64,000 nt of DNA. It comes from Acanthaster planci. Taxonomy: Eukaryota > Echinodermata > Asteroidea > Valvatida > Acanthasteridae. The position numbers were made by a program, and so were the translations under genes. Below, one piece after another: positions 56,467-64,000 of the stretch; the first letter of the stretch is position 1, and every line of letters starts with the position of its first letter. The stretch spans positions 159,172-223,171 of the forward strand of contig NW_019091611.1 of the NCBI RefSeq assembly GCF_001949145.1, read 5' to 3'. The notes under the pieces were generated by a model. It ran no database searches, had not been told where the DNA came from, and saw nothing but the letters and a program-made list of their open reading frames with translations.

Positions 56467-56815
56467 AAACGCCGACGAGAGCAATCGACCGGGCACCCAC
56501 TGGCTGGCGATGTACTTTACTCAGGACGGAAAGGCAGAATTTTTCGACTCTTACGGACTGTCACCGGACACTTACGGGCAACATGTTCAATCTTTTTTAC
56601 GCGAGAATAGTACGCAGTACGCGTATAATACAGTCTGTTTACAATCTTCCACAACGACGGTTTGCGGTCAGCACTGCCTATTTTACCTGTTGTACCGCTG
56701 TAGGGATATATGTATGAGAGCTATTGTGTCCGTCTTTGCGGATGACTGCCTCTTGAATGACGTGATGGTACAGGATTTTATCGAAGAAAAATACAATGTC
56801 GATGTACCGTGTTAG
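56467..56815 (+). pseudogene. Adenain-like (C5) cysteine protease, N-terminally truncated
   Basis: Reads ADESNRPGTHWLAMYFTQDG (catalytic His in GTHW), AEFFDSYGLSPDTYG (the Asp of FDSYG), VCLQSSTTTVCGQHCLFYLL (catalytic Cys in CGQHC) and FADDCLLNDVMVQDFIEEKY, stop at 56813-56815. The three catalytic positions of the Polinton maturation protease are present. The N-terminal ~80 residues normally before the His block are gone, replaced by major-capsid sequence. The protease would cleave virion proteins during assembly. Confidence 0.8.
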
Positions 56816-57235
56816 ACTTAAAGTTTATTTGTCGTCAAATTTGCGTGAAGAAAAATGAAACCCAGTCTTAATGAAAAATGAAAAATGAAATCTGGTCTTA
56901 ATAATAATCTCGAGTAGTTGAGTTAAGATACAAACGCTGTGTAAAGAAAATTGTAATTGAAAAATTGAAAACTTTTAAACGTCTCACGTAGTTTAGTTTT
57001 AGTTAATACTTAATGTCTTAATAACGTCACGTAGTTAGTTTTAGCGAGTCAATGTTAGTACTTACAAAACTGGTAAAAAAAGTCAAACAAAACATACTTT
57101 TTTTCTGTTGTCTTCTGCATCATTTATTCATTCATTGTAAATAAACCACAGTTCAATGACAAAGTCAGTTTTTTAAAGCGTACAATCATTCACCGACTTA
57201 AAACTAAAGACCCCCCGTCCTTGGAAAAACGTGTG
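56816..57235. other. AT-rich convergent spacer with poly(A) signals
   Basis: Lies between converging plus- and minus-strand gene sets. It has repeated AAAAATGAAA/GTCTTAAT words, AGTTTAGTTTTAGTTAAT and AATAAACC (57140). It probably holds the termination signals for both directions. No gene. Confidence 0.5.
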
Positions 57236-58038
57236 CTACATGAAATACGCTACAGCGCTTACAACGTGTCCCACTGAAGTCTTTTCCTGGCTTTTAACGG
57301 AGTGGACACAACCAACCCGAAGGCGCCTTTGAGAGGGAAAGGGTGGAGGGGATGTGGGAATATCGGGAAGTAATCCTTTTTCCTCCGGTCCCATTTGTTC
57401 GTACTTTCTAATGACGTTGTGCCGTGCTTCGTTCCCAATAATACTCTCGGGCGCGTTAGATTTGGCTAATCCGTGCATAAAATACTGAAATCGGTAAGGA
57501 GAGAAACCCTTTTTATTCTTTAAAGCGTCATTCACCAGATTGATAATATTGGAACCCTTGACAGCATTTCCTTCATAAACCAGTTCACCCTTTTTGTTCC
57601 AAGTCATGACATCACTGTGCTTTAAACTGTTCATAAGCAGTTTGGCTTTGCGCTGTAAGGTTTTAGGCACACTCGAGGAATTCGCGGTGTTAGGTCGTCC
57701 TCCTTCTCGATCAGCGTGGCGTGGTCTCCGTCAGTCGTGCCGCCCGATGGCGTGGTCTTCCGACCCTCTGCCGGATCCCTCCCCGGTGTAGACATCGTGA
57801 CACACATGGGTGCGGACTTGCAAGCGTGATCGTATTGAAGATACTGTTGCAGCGTTTGCTGGTACAGCGACAGGTTAGCGTCGTCGGGAAGGTCCGTTCG
57901 GGCCAAAATGTCTTTCATGTCCTGCTCCAGGCTCTGTAGTTTACTCTGCGTGGGGTTACGCGAGAGTAGCACATTCTGTATGGCTCTGGTCACGCTGTCC
58001 GTGGGGGCGCTGATCGTGATTTTTCGGGCGTGTTTCAT
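57236..58038 (-). pseudogene. Conserved Polinton protein, unknown function
   Basis: ATG 58038 opens KHARKITISAPTDSVTRAIQ and QSLEQDMKDILARTDLPDDA, a helical region. A low-complexity Pro/Thr/Ser/Glu linker follows. After a frame change near 57670 come LPKTLQRKAKLLMNSL-like text (MPKTLQRKAKLLMNSLK), MTWNKKGELVYEGNAVKGSN and IINLVNDALKNKK, ending in a basic tail. The WNxxGELVYxGxxVxGSNI block is a conserved feature of a Polinton protein I know only as uncharacterised. The start overlaps the upstream stop (ATGA), implying coordinated expression. Confidence 0.6.
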
Positions 58039-58368
58039 CACTTGGAAAACAGCAACCCGCCGAGCGTACCGAGGATGGGTGCCAGTAAAGGGTCCCAGAA
58101 ATCCTCCTTTTTGAACCAGCAGCTGTTTACGTTTGGCGTGAGAAGACTTCTTGTCAGCCAGAGCTCGCAGATGTGTCTTGTGTCGCGACAGTTTTTTCTT
58201 CTGACTCTACGTGAGGGGCACGCTGCCTTTTAAAACGTTCAGCGCATATTCGCCCAAACAGGTGACGAGTTCTTTGTCGGCATGCTTCAGAATGTCCTTT
58301 CGTTTCTTGGGCGAATCTCCGCTCAGAATGCGCAGCACGTAAGCGTTGTCCTTCAGCCGTCGCGTCAT
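58038..58368 (-). pseudogene. Conserved small Polinton protein with hydrophobic C-terminus
   Basis: ATG 58368 opens MTRRLKDNAYVLRILSGDSP, then ILKHADKELVTCLGEYALNV and LKGSVPLT, where a TAG interrupts at about 58209. It resumes SQKKKLSRHKTHLRALADKK, KRKQLLVQKGG. A one-base shift near 58098 leads to a hydrophobic, glycine-rich end (APILGTLGGLLFSK, stop at 58040-58038). The family is recurrent in Polintons. The basic body plus a hydrophobic tail suggests a small capsid or membrane-interacting protein; the role is unproven. Confidence 0.6.
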
Positions 58369-58401
58369 GTTGATGAGTGAGACGGTTGACGTAAAACTGG
58401 C

Positions 58402-59041
58402 CTACTTAGGCACGTAGGCGAATGCCGTTTCTTCCGGGAAGATGTTGGCCCGCAGTCTGTATTCTTCCGGGCAGTGGGGTTTCAGGTCGATGAACAGGTA
58501 GGAATAGGGCTGGCTGGTGGCATCGGCGTAGGCTTCGACCATAAACTTTGTCTGCCCCGGGTACATCTGCTTGGCCAAATGAACAATCTGAGATCGGTCT
58601 CTGGGATTTTTGAACAGGACGATGTAGTGACAGTTCAGACTGATGGTCCTGCTCTCTTTCGACTGGTGGAACAAGTTCTGCACGATGTAAATCACAGACA
58701 GGTTGGGGTGGTGGGATCCCTAGGTAAACAGTTTAGTAATGTGAGGATCTTTACCGCATTCCTGCATCAAATCGTCCAACACCACTAGATTTTGGTGCGT
58801 CGGGTCGATGTGCTCTGACCAATCCTCCGGCAAACCCCCCCCCCCACAAACTGAACATCAGGTAGATCGCGAGACAGTTCCTTGTAAGCCGGCTGATACT
58901 GACCATAGCACCACAAATTCTCTCAAGAGGCTCCACAAATACATGATGATTTCTAATTAATTTACTGACCCACTGAGTCTTGCCGCTGCCCGTCGGTCCC
59001 GCTACGCAAAACGTGGCGGGATGTTGTAGTTTCGTGCCCAT
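58402..59041 (-). pseudogene. FtsK/HerA-type genome-packaging ATPase, Polinton B
   Basis: ATG 59041 opens MGTKLQHPATFCVAGPTGSG, with Walker A GPTGSGKT in the first 25 residues. Walker B is LVVLDDLMQE near 58785, followed by a TAG at about 58722 in place of a sense codon. Then SRTISLNCHYIVLFKNPRD (sensor-type region) and the C-terminus AEETAFAYVPK-like end (PEETAFAYVPK) stop at 58404-58402. A frameshift coincides with a long C-run at about 58839-58851, which could be a sequencing or biological slip. At ~213 codons it is a normal Polinton packaging ATPase. Confidence 0.85.
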
Positions 59042-59270
59042 GGGAAAATGACTTCGCGGTTAAGCGCGCCGCAATTTATCGCTAAAGCACGATGACGTCA
59101 TATCGTAAAACGTGACAACCTAATGACGTCACGGAATTCCCTTATACAACGTCACTGACATTCTTTACTGCGTCAAATATGGGTACATTCAAAACATTCG
59201 CTTTCCAAGATACTGGACAATTTAATGCCAAATATAGACGATAAAATAACCAGTAACACGAGAAGTATAA
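59042..59270. promoter_or_regulatory. Spacer with CRE-like motifs between ATPase and polymerase genes
   Basis: Contains GATGACGTCATA and AATGACGTCACG, two CRE-type palindromes 40 bp apart, and CTTATACAAC. It lies upstream of the ATPase (minus strand) and so is a plausible promoter. Inferred from motifs only. Confidence 0.35.
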
Positions 59271-60050
59271 TTAACAATATAAATCGAATAAACGGGGGAG
59301 AACATTTACAGAACTGTGCATTCGCCATGGTGCTTTTGGATCAAATGTGACGGGGACAGTCGAGCCGTTCTTTTTATGAAGGCTTGTACCGTACGGCACG
59401 GTATTGTAATCATCCCGTATGACCCTCTTGCTGTACACTACGCAATAATCTTTGGTAGCAGACTTGGTCAAGATTTCCTTTGTCTTGCCATTTCTGACGA
59501 TCTTGTGAGGATCTGCTATGACGATCTTTTCAGGACCGACCCCTTTGACCATGTCAACCACGGAATCAAAATTGATCCGCTGCGCATTTCTGAAGTTTAA
59601 GGTGAATCCCCAGACCTTACATCACGTCTTACCCGTGTCCAATCGATACGCGTAATTCTTGGGCCCGCCTGACACGAATGTCTGTATATAGCTGCCGTCA
59701 TGGGGACTAATTTCGTTGGTGAGATCGCCCGGAAAATCGCCTAAAGGAGGTTTGTACTGCCCCAGCCTATCCACGTGTATGACTCTGTCGGTATCGTAGT
59801 TCAAGACCGAATCCTGCAATTGTTCGAGCACGCCGTACAGTTTAAGACGAGCGTGCGCTGTGGTGAAGGCGGCAATGACCACGTTTGTTTTGGGATTAGG
59901 ATCGATAAACTCTTGTCGGGATTCATAGCGCACTTCTGCCATTTCGCGATTGATAAAATTAATATCGTGGACCACTTTATCATCGGCCAGCAGAATCTCG
60001 TACAACTTACAGGGATCGCTCACGATCGTGACAAAGGTACCAAGCGGTGG
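59271..60050 (-). pseudogene. DNA polymerase B, C-terminal part, Polinton B
   Basis: Begins near 60045 with FVTIVSDPCKLYEILLADDK, continues VVIAAFTTAHARLKLYGVLE and polymerase motif C as NYDTDRVIHVD (usually DTDS; here Ser is Arg, both Asp intact). After YKPPLGDFPGDLTNE a frame change near 59620 gives MVDMVKGVGPEKIVIADPHK, KDYCVVYSKRVIRDDYNTVP and the end. The block DPCKLYEILLADDK duplicates the end of the upstream part at 60461-60545, with the embedded TIR in between. Confidence 0.85.
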
Positions 60051-60060
60051 CTCCGGCATT

Positions 60061-60400
60061 AATCCCGAGACCAATAGACCTTGCAGTATAACAGGGAGTG
60101 CTGACGTAGTAACTCTGTGTTGTAAAAAAAATAGTATAAAAAACAACGCGTCACGGGTTAAAATTTAGTCATAACCATGGATATCTACCAAGAAATACAC
60201 AATTGTCAGACTTACAAAGAACTGGGTCTCATTCTCGAGACGTTTCAACTGATCAACACGGGTGCGGTAACAACGACGATCACCCGGACGATGGCGTTGA
60301 CCCGTGGGCGGAATTTGAGAAGGATGTTTGAGAGGACGAGGGGGCGGAAGAGCTACCGGAGGAGGAAGACGAAGTCTTCAGCCTACTCCAGGCCGGTATA
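60061..60400 (+). repeat. Third terminal-repeat copy of Polinton B, embedded in the polymerase gene
   Basis: Starts AATCCCGAGACCAATAGACC and matches the inverse of the right terminus (AATCCTTAGACCAATAGACC) through promoter, ATG and leader. At about 60371 it leaves the right TIR sequence and continues into unrelated text (GTCTTCAGCCTACTCCAGG). Orientation is that of a left end. Confidence 0.85.
60131..60176 (+). promoter_or_regulatory. TIR core promoter (TATA + initiator)
   Basis: TAGTATAAAAAACAACGCG (TATA ~60135), then AAAATTTAGTCATAACCATG with TTTAGTC as a likely initiator about 30 bp downstream and the ATG at 60177. The same block lies inverted before the ATG at 63884. The left TIR has lost it. 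The TTTAGTC initiator recalls the promoter at 46943-46975. Confidence 0.5.
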
Positions 60401-60440
60401 ACGCCTGTCTGCACATTGGCATTTCAAAGTCCCTGATGAA
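60177..60440 (+). pseudogene. TIR leader ORF, embedded copy
   Basis: ATG 60177 opens MDIYQEIHNCQTYKELGLIL and ETFQLINTG, the leader shared by all three TIR copies. In other frames it continues to an acidic stretch (EELPEEEDEVFSLLQAGITP) and CTLAFQSP with a stop near 60435. The downstream text differs from both other copies. An out-of-frame indel sits near 60255. Confidence 0.5.
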
Positions 60441-60460
60441 AGGCTTCCCCGAACATGCTT

Positions 60461-63400
60461 GATAAAACTAATATCGTGGACCACTTTATCATCGGCCAGC
60501 AGAATCTCGTACAACTTACAGGGATCGCTCACGATCGTGACTTGAGGCATGTTTAGTCTCTGACCGAACTTTCCCCAGAACGAATTGAACATGAGCTTAG
60601 CCAGTGCCCTAAGCCCTGGGTCTATTTTGGAAGCATCTAACCGAATCCCTTCCCGTTGGAAATACAGATCGATGTATTCCGCCTTATCTCTTTCGGTTTT
60701 GACCCAACCCGGCCTTCCCGACGCTTCGACTTTTAGTTTCAAGAATATATTGATGTACTCGGTAAATAATCCGCCGGTCTTGGTGTCCGTATTATATTGT
60801 TCACTGTGTGAGAAATGCCACACTACCTCCATCTTTACCACCTTGTAACCCAATTTGATGGCCTTTTCCAGTTCAACGAAAACCCACGTACCGTGCAGCG
60901 CTCTTTCATCGTCTGTGTGTTGGCAAGGGGTCTGTTGTTGAGTGTCTACGCATGTGCGGCAGAGCGGAAATGTCAACTTCCCACCCAATCGATAAGGCAG
61001 TAGGGGATGATACAGGGTCGGTGGAGGTAGGACGCTACATTTGATGAGACCGTAATAGTCGGACACGTCTTTAAAGTTATCCGTTATAATCTCGGGGTGA
61101 TAGAGCGGGTAGGAGCAGTACTTGTTCGTGTAGAGGTACAGGGAACAAAAGTCCACGTAGTGAATCTTTTCGTCCCCAGAGGTTTGATAAAATAACCGGG
61201 TGGCGTTGGTTCGCTCCCCCGTAGAACGCGTCCCTAGGATTCAGCGTGGCGCGGGGTCCGGTGATGGCTTCGTCTTGCAGCGCGCGTTTCATGTCTTTGG
61301 GTAAGGTGTTGAACATGGCCTTCCATTCGCATTCCCACATTTCGACAAACTGTTTACAGGTGGTTCGGAGAAATGATTTCCTCTCCTGAGTGCGCGTGTA
61401 CAATTCGGCCATGAGGGTCATGAGCGTGTTGTTGACCGTCTTTCTATTGGGATAACACTTGACGCACCTGTGAAAGTAACAGCCGTTGAAGGAATAGATA
61501 ATCTGATTTTTGGTGTCATATCCGTCCACCTTGTATTTTCGAATCTGTTTTAACCTTTGTTTCTCGCGTGCTGAATATAAGTAACCGAGGTGAAGTGCAC
61601 GTAGTGTAACCACTGCAGCGCGACTTTGGATTGATTTTCTTCATTGTCGTAACCATGAGGGGGGATGATGGCTGTGGTATCTGCGCGTAGAAAATTCCTC
61701 CTGTACACTAAATTACAGGCGGAAGCGATGGTGATGCAACTCTTGAAGGGATCCACACCGGGACGCCCTCCCCCGTGGAAGTGACCCTCTTGAACAACGC
61801 GCGAAACTGTAGACAACAACGACTCAACATATCGACGTCGCTGATACAATACTTCAATAATTTGTCTTGCAGTACGAACTGTTTCCCCTTTTGTTTCTCG
61901 TACCAACTATAGAATTCCTGTCTCTTATCCGAGCTCATACCTTCCGGGTCGTAGTATTTAGCATCGGGGTAGGGGCCCGCGTAATCTTGGTTTTGTTTCG
62001 TATTCCAGAAGTGAGGGAAAAATCCTTTGTGCAATTCCTTCTGACCGAAGGCTTGGGGCAACTCGGCCAACGCCATGGGCAGAAAATTCATGGAATCGAT
62101 CACTTTACGTTTAAACTGTGGTAACATGATGGCTTGTATTTTATACCCCGTGTATATGATCTCGGGTAAGATAGTATTATCGTACAAGTAACTGAGCAAA
62201 AAATACCCGTCGTACGCCTTCAGATTGTGCGCCAAGGCGATTGAATTTAGCGTATCTTTGGAACTGAACAGCCAATCGCAGAACTCTTCCTTACATTTAT
62301 CACTCCTGAAAATCTTCTCGCGCAAATGCGAACAGTGCTGACACGATTTATACATCGGGTCGTTCTCCAACCTTTCGGCACAAAACTCACAAACCACGCA
62401 AGCAACACACAAGTTGGGTTCGTGAACGCTGTCATCTTGAGTACATTCAAAATCAAAGAACACGTATTTGGCCACTTCTTTCTTACATTTGGCCTTTTTG
62501 TTTCCACCCGCCCTACAGTCACGGTCCGTACTCCTATCCGCGCTACCCTCGTTTGCGTGTGGGGGAGAATCGTCGTTGTCACTATTTTCCACGGGTTTGA
62601 TAAAACACTGATGATCGATCGATCCCATTTCTTTGCAAATGGAACAATACCTTTGGGTACAGTCGTGTTCTCCGCGCTTGCCGTTCATATTGATATTCAC
62701 GAACACATTGCAGCGCTTGCACCGATAATACGTTTGACAGACTGTTTTGTCCTGGATCATTTTACTCTTGTGATTATCGAAAAACCTTTGGTCTTTGAAA
62801 TTGCGGTTGCATTCCAAACAGTGCACCCGAGTGTCTATCACCCTAAGGGCAGCCGACAGACATACACACTTTGCAGTCATCTGCGCATCTCGTGTGTTTT
62901 TCTTTGGCATTATACCCCACTTGACACTTGTCGCAATAATAACCCCTGTTTAAAAATGCCTTCATGGACGTGATCAGATTGTAATGATTGTCGTGAAAGA
63001 ACAGGTAGATGGTATGTCGGCGGACAGGCCCTTTGAAAATGGCGGCGTTACAATGATCGAACGATAACACCACAAGGCGGTATTTGGGTAAGACGTCCTG
63101 AAATTTGCAAATTTTGATCTGTTTTACTTTGGGATGGTTTTCTATAGTAGCTATCCCCGTCACGATCGCCCTGGCGCAACACAGTTCCGTCACATCATCT
63201 TTAATCTGAATGATCGACTTCTTATTGCGTAACACATCTCGAATTTTCACCACACCGTGAGTTTGGGTCCTGCCCCCTTTTTGCATCCGTATGTGCACGA
63301 AATGAATATCAACCCTATCGTCCAATCGAATAAATTGGTAGGACTGCAACACTTGCTCGATACGAGCCAGAAATCTCTCGACCGTTAATTCGTCGACGCG

Positions 63401-63660
63401 TAGAAATGGCAGAGCAATGGGAAAATTCAAGTGAGCCGATTGAAACACCAACCTTACTCTGTCTTCGGCGGGGAGACCGTCCGTTAACCTCTCCAAAATG
63501 ATCTCGAAAATGGAACCCAGGCGTGGTAAAAACTCTCGTAATGATAAATGGTCCATGTTCCTGAACTGAACTTTGTAATCATACGTGGAGGCTTGATACT
63601 TTTTTACAAACTTCTCATTAACGTCTACAATATCGTAATAATCTTGCAGTCTCTCCACGC
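60461..63660 (-). pseudogene. DNA polymerase B, N-terminal and central part, Polinton B
   Basis: Continues from the TIR leader into VERLQDYYDIVDVNEKFVKK and a ~250-residue N-terminal domain. A Cys/His-rich insert follows (CKRCNVFVNI, CSICKEMGSIDHQCF), then exo I VFFDFECTQDD (~62460), exo II LAHNLKAYDGYFLL, and exo III YCISDVDMLSRC. After frame changes near 62880, 61850 and 61590 come KVDGYDTKNQIIYSFNGCYF, motif A DFCSLYLYTNKYCSYP (~61150) and motif B LMFNSFWGKFGQRLN (~60570). It stops at the duplicated DPCKLYEILLADDK block (60461-60545), where the embedded TIR begins; the remainder is at 59271-60050. Exonuclease residues look intact. It would replicate the element by protein priming. Confidence 0.9.
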
Positions 63661-63664
63661 GAAT

Positions 63665-63884
63665 CCTGTTCCTAGGCGGCTGGTTATCTTCGTCTTCCTC
63701 CTCCGGTAGCTCTTCCGCCCCCTCGTCCTCTCAAACATCCTCTCAAATTCCGCCCACGGGTCAACGCCATCGTCCGGGTGGTCGTCGTTGTTACCGCACC
63801 CGTGTTGATCAGTTGAAACGTCTCGAGAATGAGACCCAGTTCTTTGTAAGTTTGACAATTGTGTATTTCTTGGTAGATATCCAT
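63665..63884 (-). pseudogene. TIR leader of the polymerase gene (right copy)
   Basis: ATG 63884 opens MDIYQEIHNCQTYKELGLIL; after a one-base shift the text is DQHGCGNNDDHPDDGVDPWA, and after another it becomes the acidic EELPEEEDEDNQPPRNRIRV that leads directly into the polymerase. This makes the TIR-encoded segment the natural N-terminus of the polymerase reading. Confidence 0.6.
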
Positions 63885-63994
63885 GGTTATGACTAAATTT
63901 TAACCCGTGACGCGTTGTTTTTTATACTATTTTTTTTACGACACAGAGTTGCTACGTCAGCACTCCCTGTTATACTGCACGGTCTATTGGTCTA
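63665..63994. repeat. Right terminal repeat of Polinton B
   Basis: Ends ...GGTCTATTGGTCT, and the inverse begins AGACCAATAGACCGTGCAG. It contains the TATA-initiator block and the leader ATG at 63884 (minus). The outermost AAGGATT still matches the flank of the embedded copy, so the repeat may extend past the window. Confidence 0.8.
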
Positions 63995-64000
63995 AGGATT

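Larger units (their letters stand above)
51903..63994. mobile_element. Polinton (Maverick/adintovirus-like) element B, 12.1 kb, decayed
   Basis: Has TIRs at 51903 and 63994 and an additional TIR copy embedded at 60061. Gene order is terminal zinc-knuckle-like gene, integrase, penton-like protein, pVI/pX-like protein, major capsid protein and protease (plus strand), then two conserved small genes, packaging ATPase and polymerase B (minus strand). This is the full Polinton virion and replication set, but nearly every gene is broken. At 12 kb it is shorter than typical 15-20 kb Polintons because of internal deletions in the capsid block. The true right boundary may lie beyond the window. Confidence 0.9.

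Noticed and set aside
60177-60401. The Arg-rich C-terminus of the embedded leader ORF as a genuine basic domain.
   Set aside because: The Arg run arises after a frame slip; the acidic frame is the one shared with the polymerase leader.

Overview
This is animal genomic DNA in a mobile-element-rich region. There are no dense prokaryotic-style operons, noncoding DNA is long and AT-rich, and GT/AG exon borders and TATA-type promoters can be seen. Two assembly gaps (11188-11303, 32920-32970) mark a draft scaffold. Frequent ACATGTA words, MULE- and tyrosine-recombinase-type genes and several Polintons suggest a marine invertebrate such as a lancelet, hemichordate, mollusc or cnidarian. The species cannot be fixed from sequence alone.

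Layout. 0-17.6 kb: a tandem 0.47-kb duplication, a dispersed repeat family (R1) rich in CRE-like and TCACGTGA palindromes, small inverted-end elements, one clean spliced first exon (13073-13297, minus) and short tandem arrays. 17.6-29.9 kb: a decayed 11-kb Polinton (element A) inserted in a tyrosine-recombinase gene, whose two halves lie on either side. 30.9-34 kb: a second, unrelated tyrosine-recombinase-like gene with a phase-consistent downstream acidic exon. 34.6-38.1 kb: tandem duplications. 39-44.4 kb: more R1 copies, a LINE whose reverse-transcriptase core is missing, and a possible solo LTR. 44.5-45.2 kb: a MULE transposase fragment. 46.8-47.6 kb: a TATA promoter and a small ORF. 47.7-49.1 kb: a foldback-type element with 17-bp inverted arrays. 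50.4-51.4 kb: a fragment of a third Polinton, related to A. 51.9-64 kb: Polinton B.

Polinton B carries the expected virus-like kit. On the plus strand are an integrase with chromodomain, a penton-like minor capsid protein, a pVI/pX-like basic protein, a major capsid protein and an adenain-like protease. On the minus strand are two conserved small virion-type genes, a packaging ATPase and a protein-primed type DNA polymerase B. Nearly every gene has frameshifts or stops, and deletions have shortened the capsid block. Polinton A is a different lineage with a different polymerase type and no visible integrase. It has TIR-encoded genes, an ATPase, a capsid fragment and several conserved proteins of unknown role.

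Points most worth a second look: the precise interruption of the tyrosine recombinase by Polinton A; the Polinton B terminal repeat, which supplies a promoter and a common N-terminal leader to different genes at its three copies, one of them embedded in the polymerase; the tandem array that runs into that terminal repeat; and the foldback element. All family assignments come from motif recognition by eye; no searches were run.
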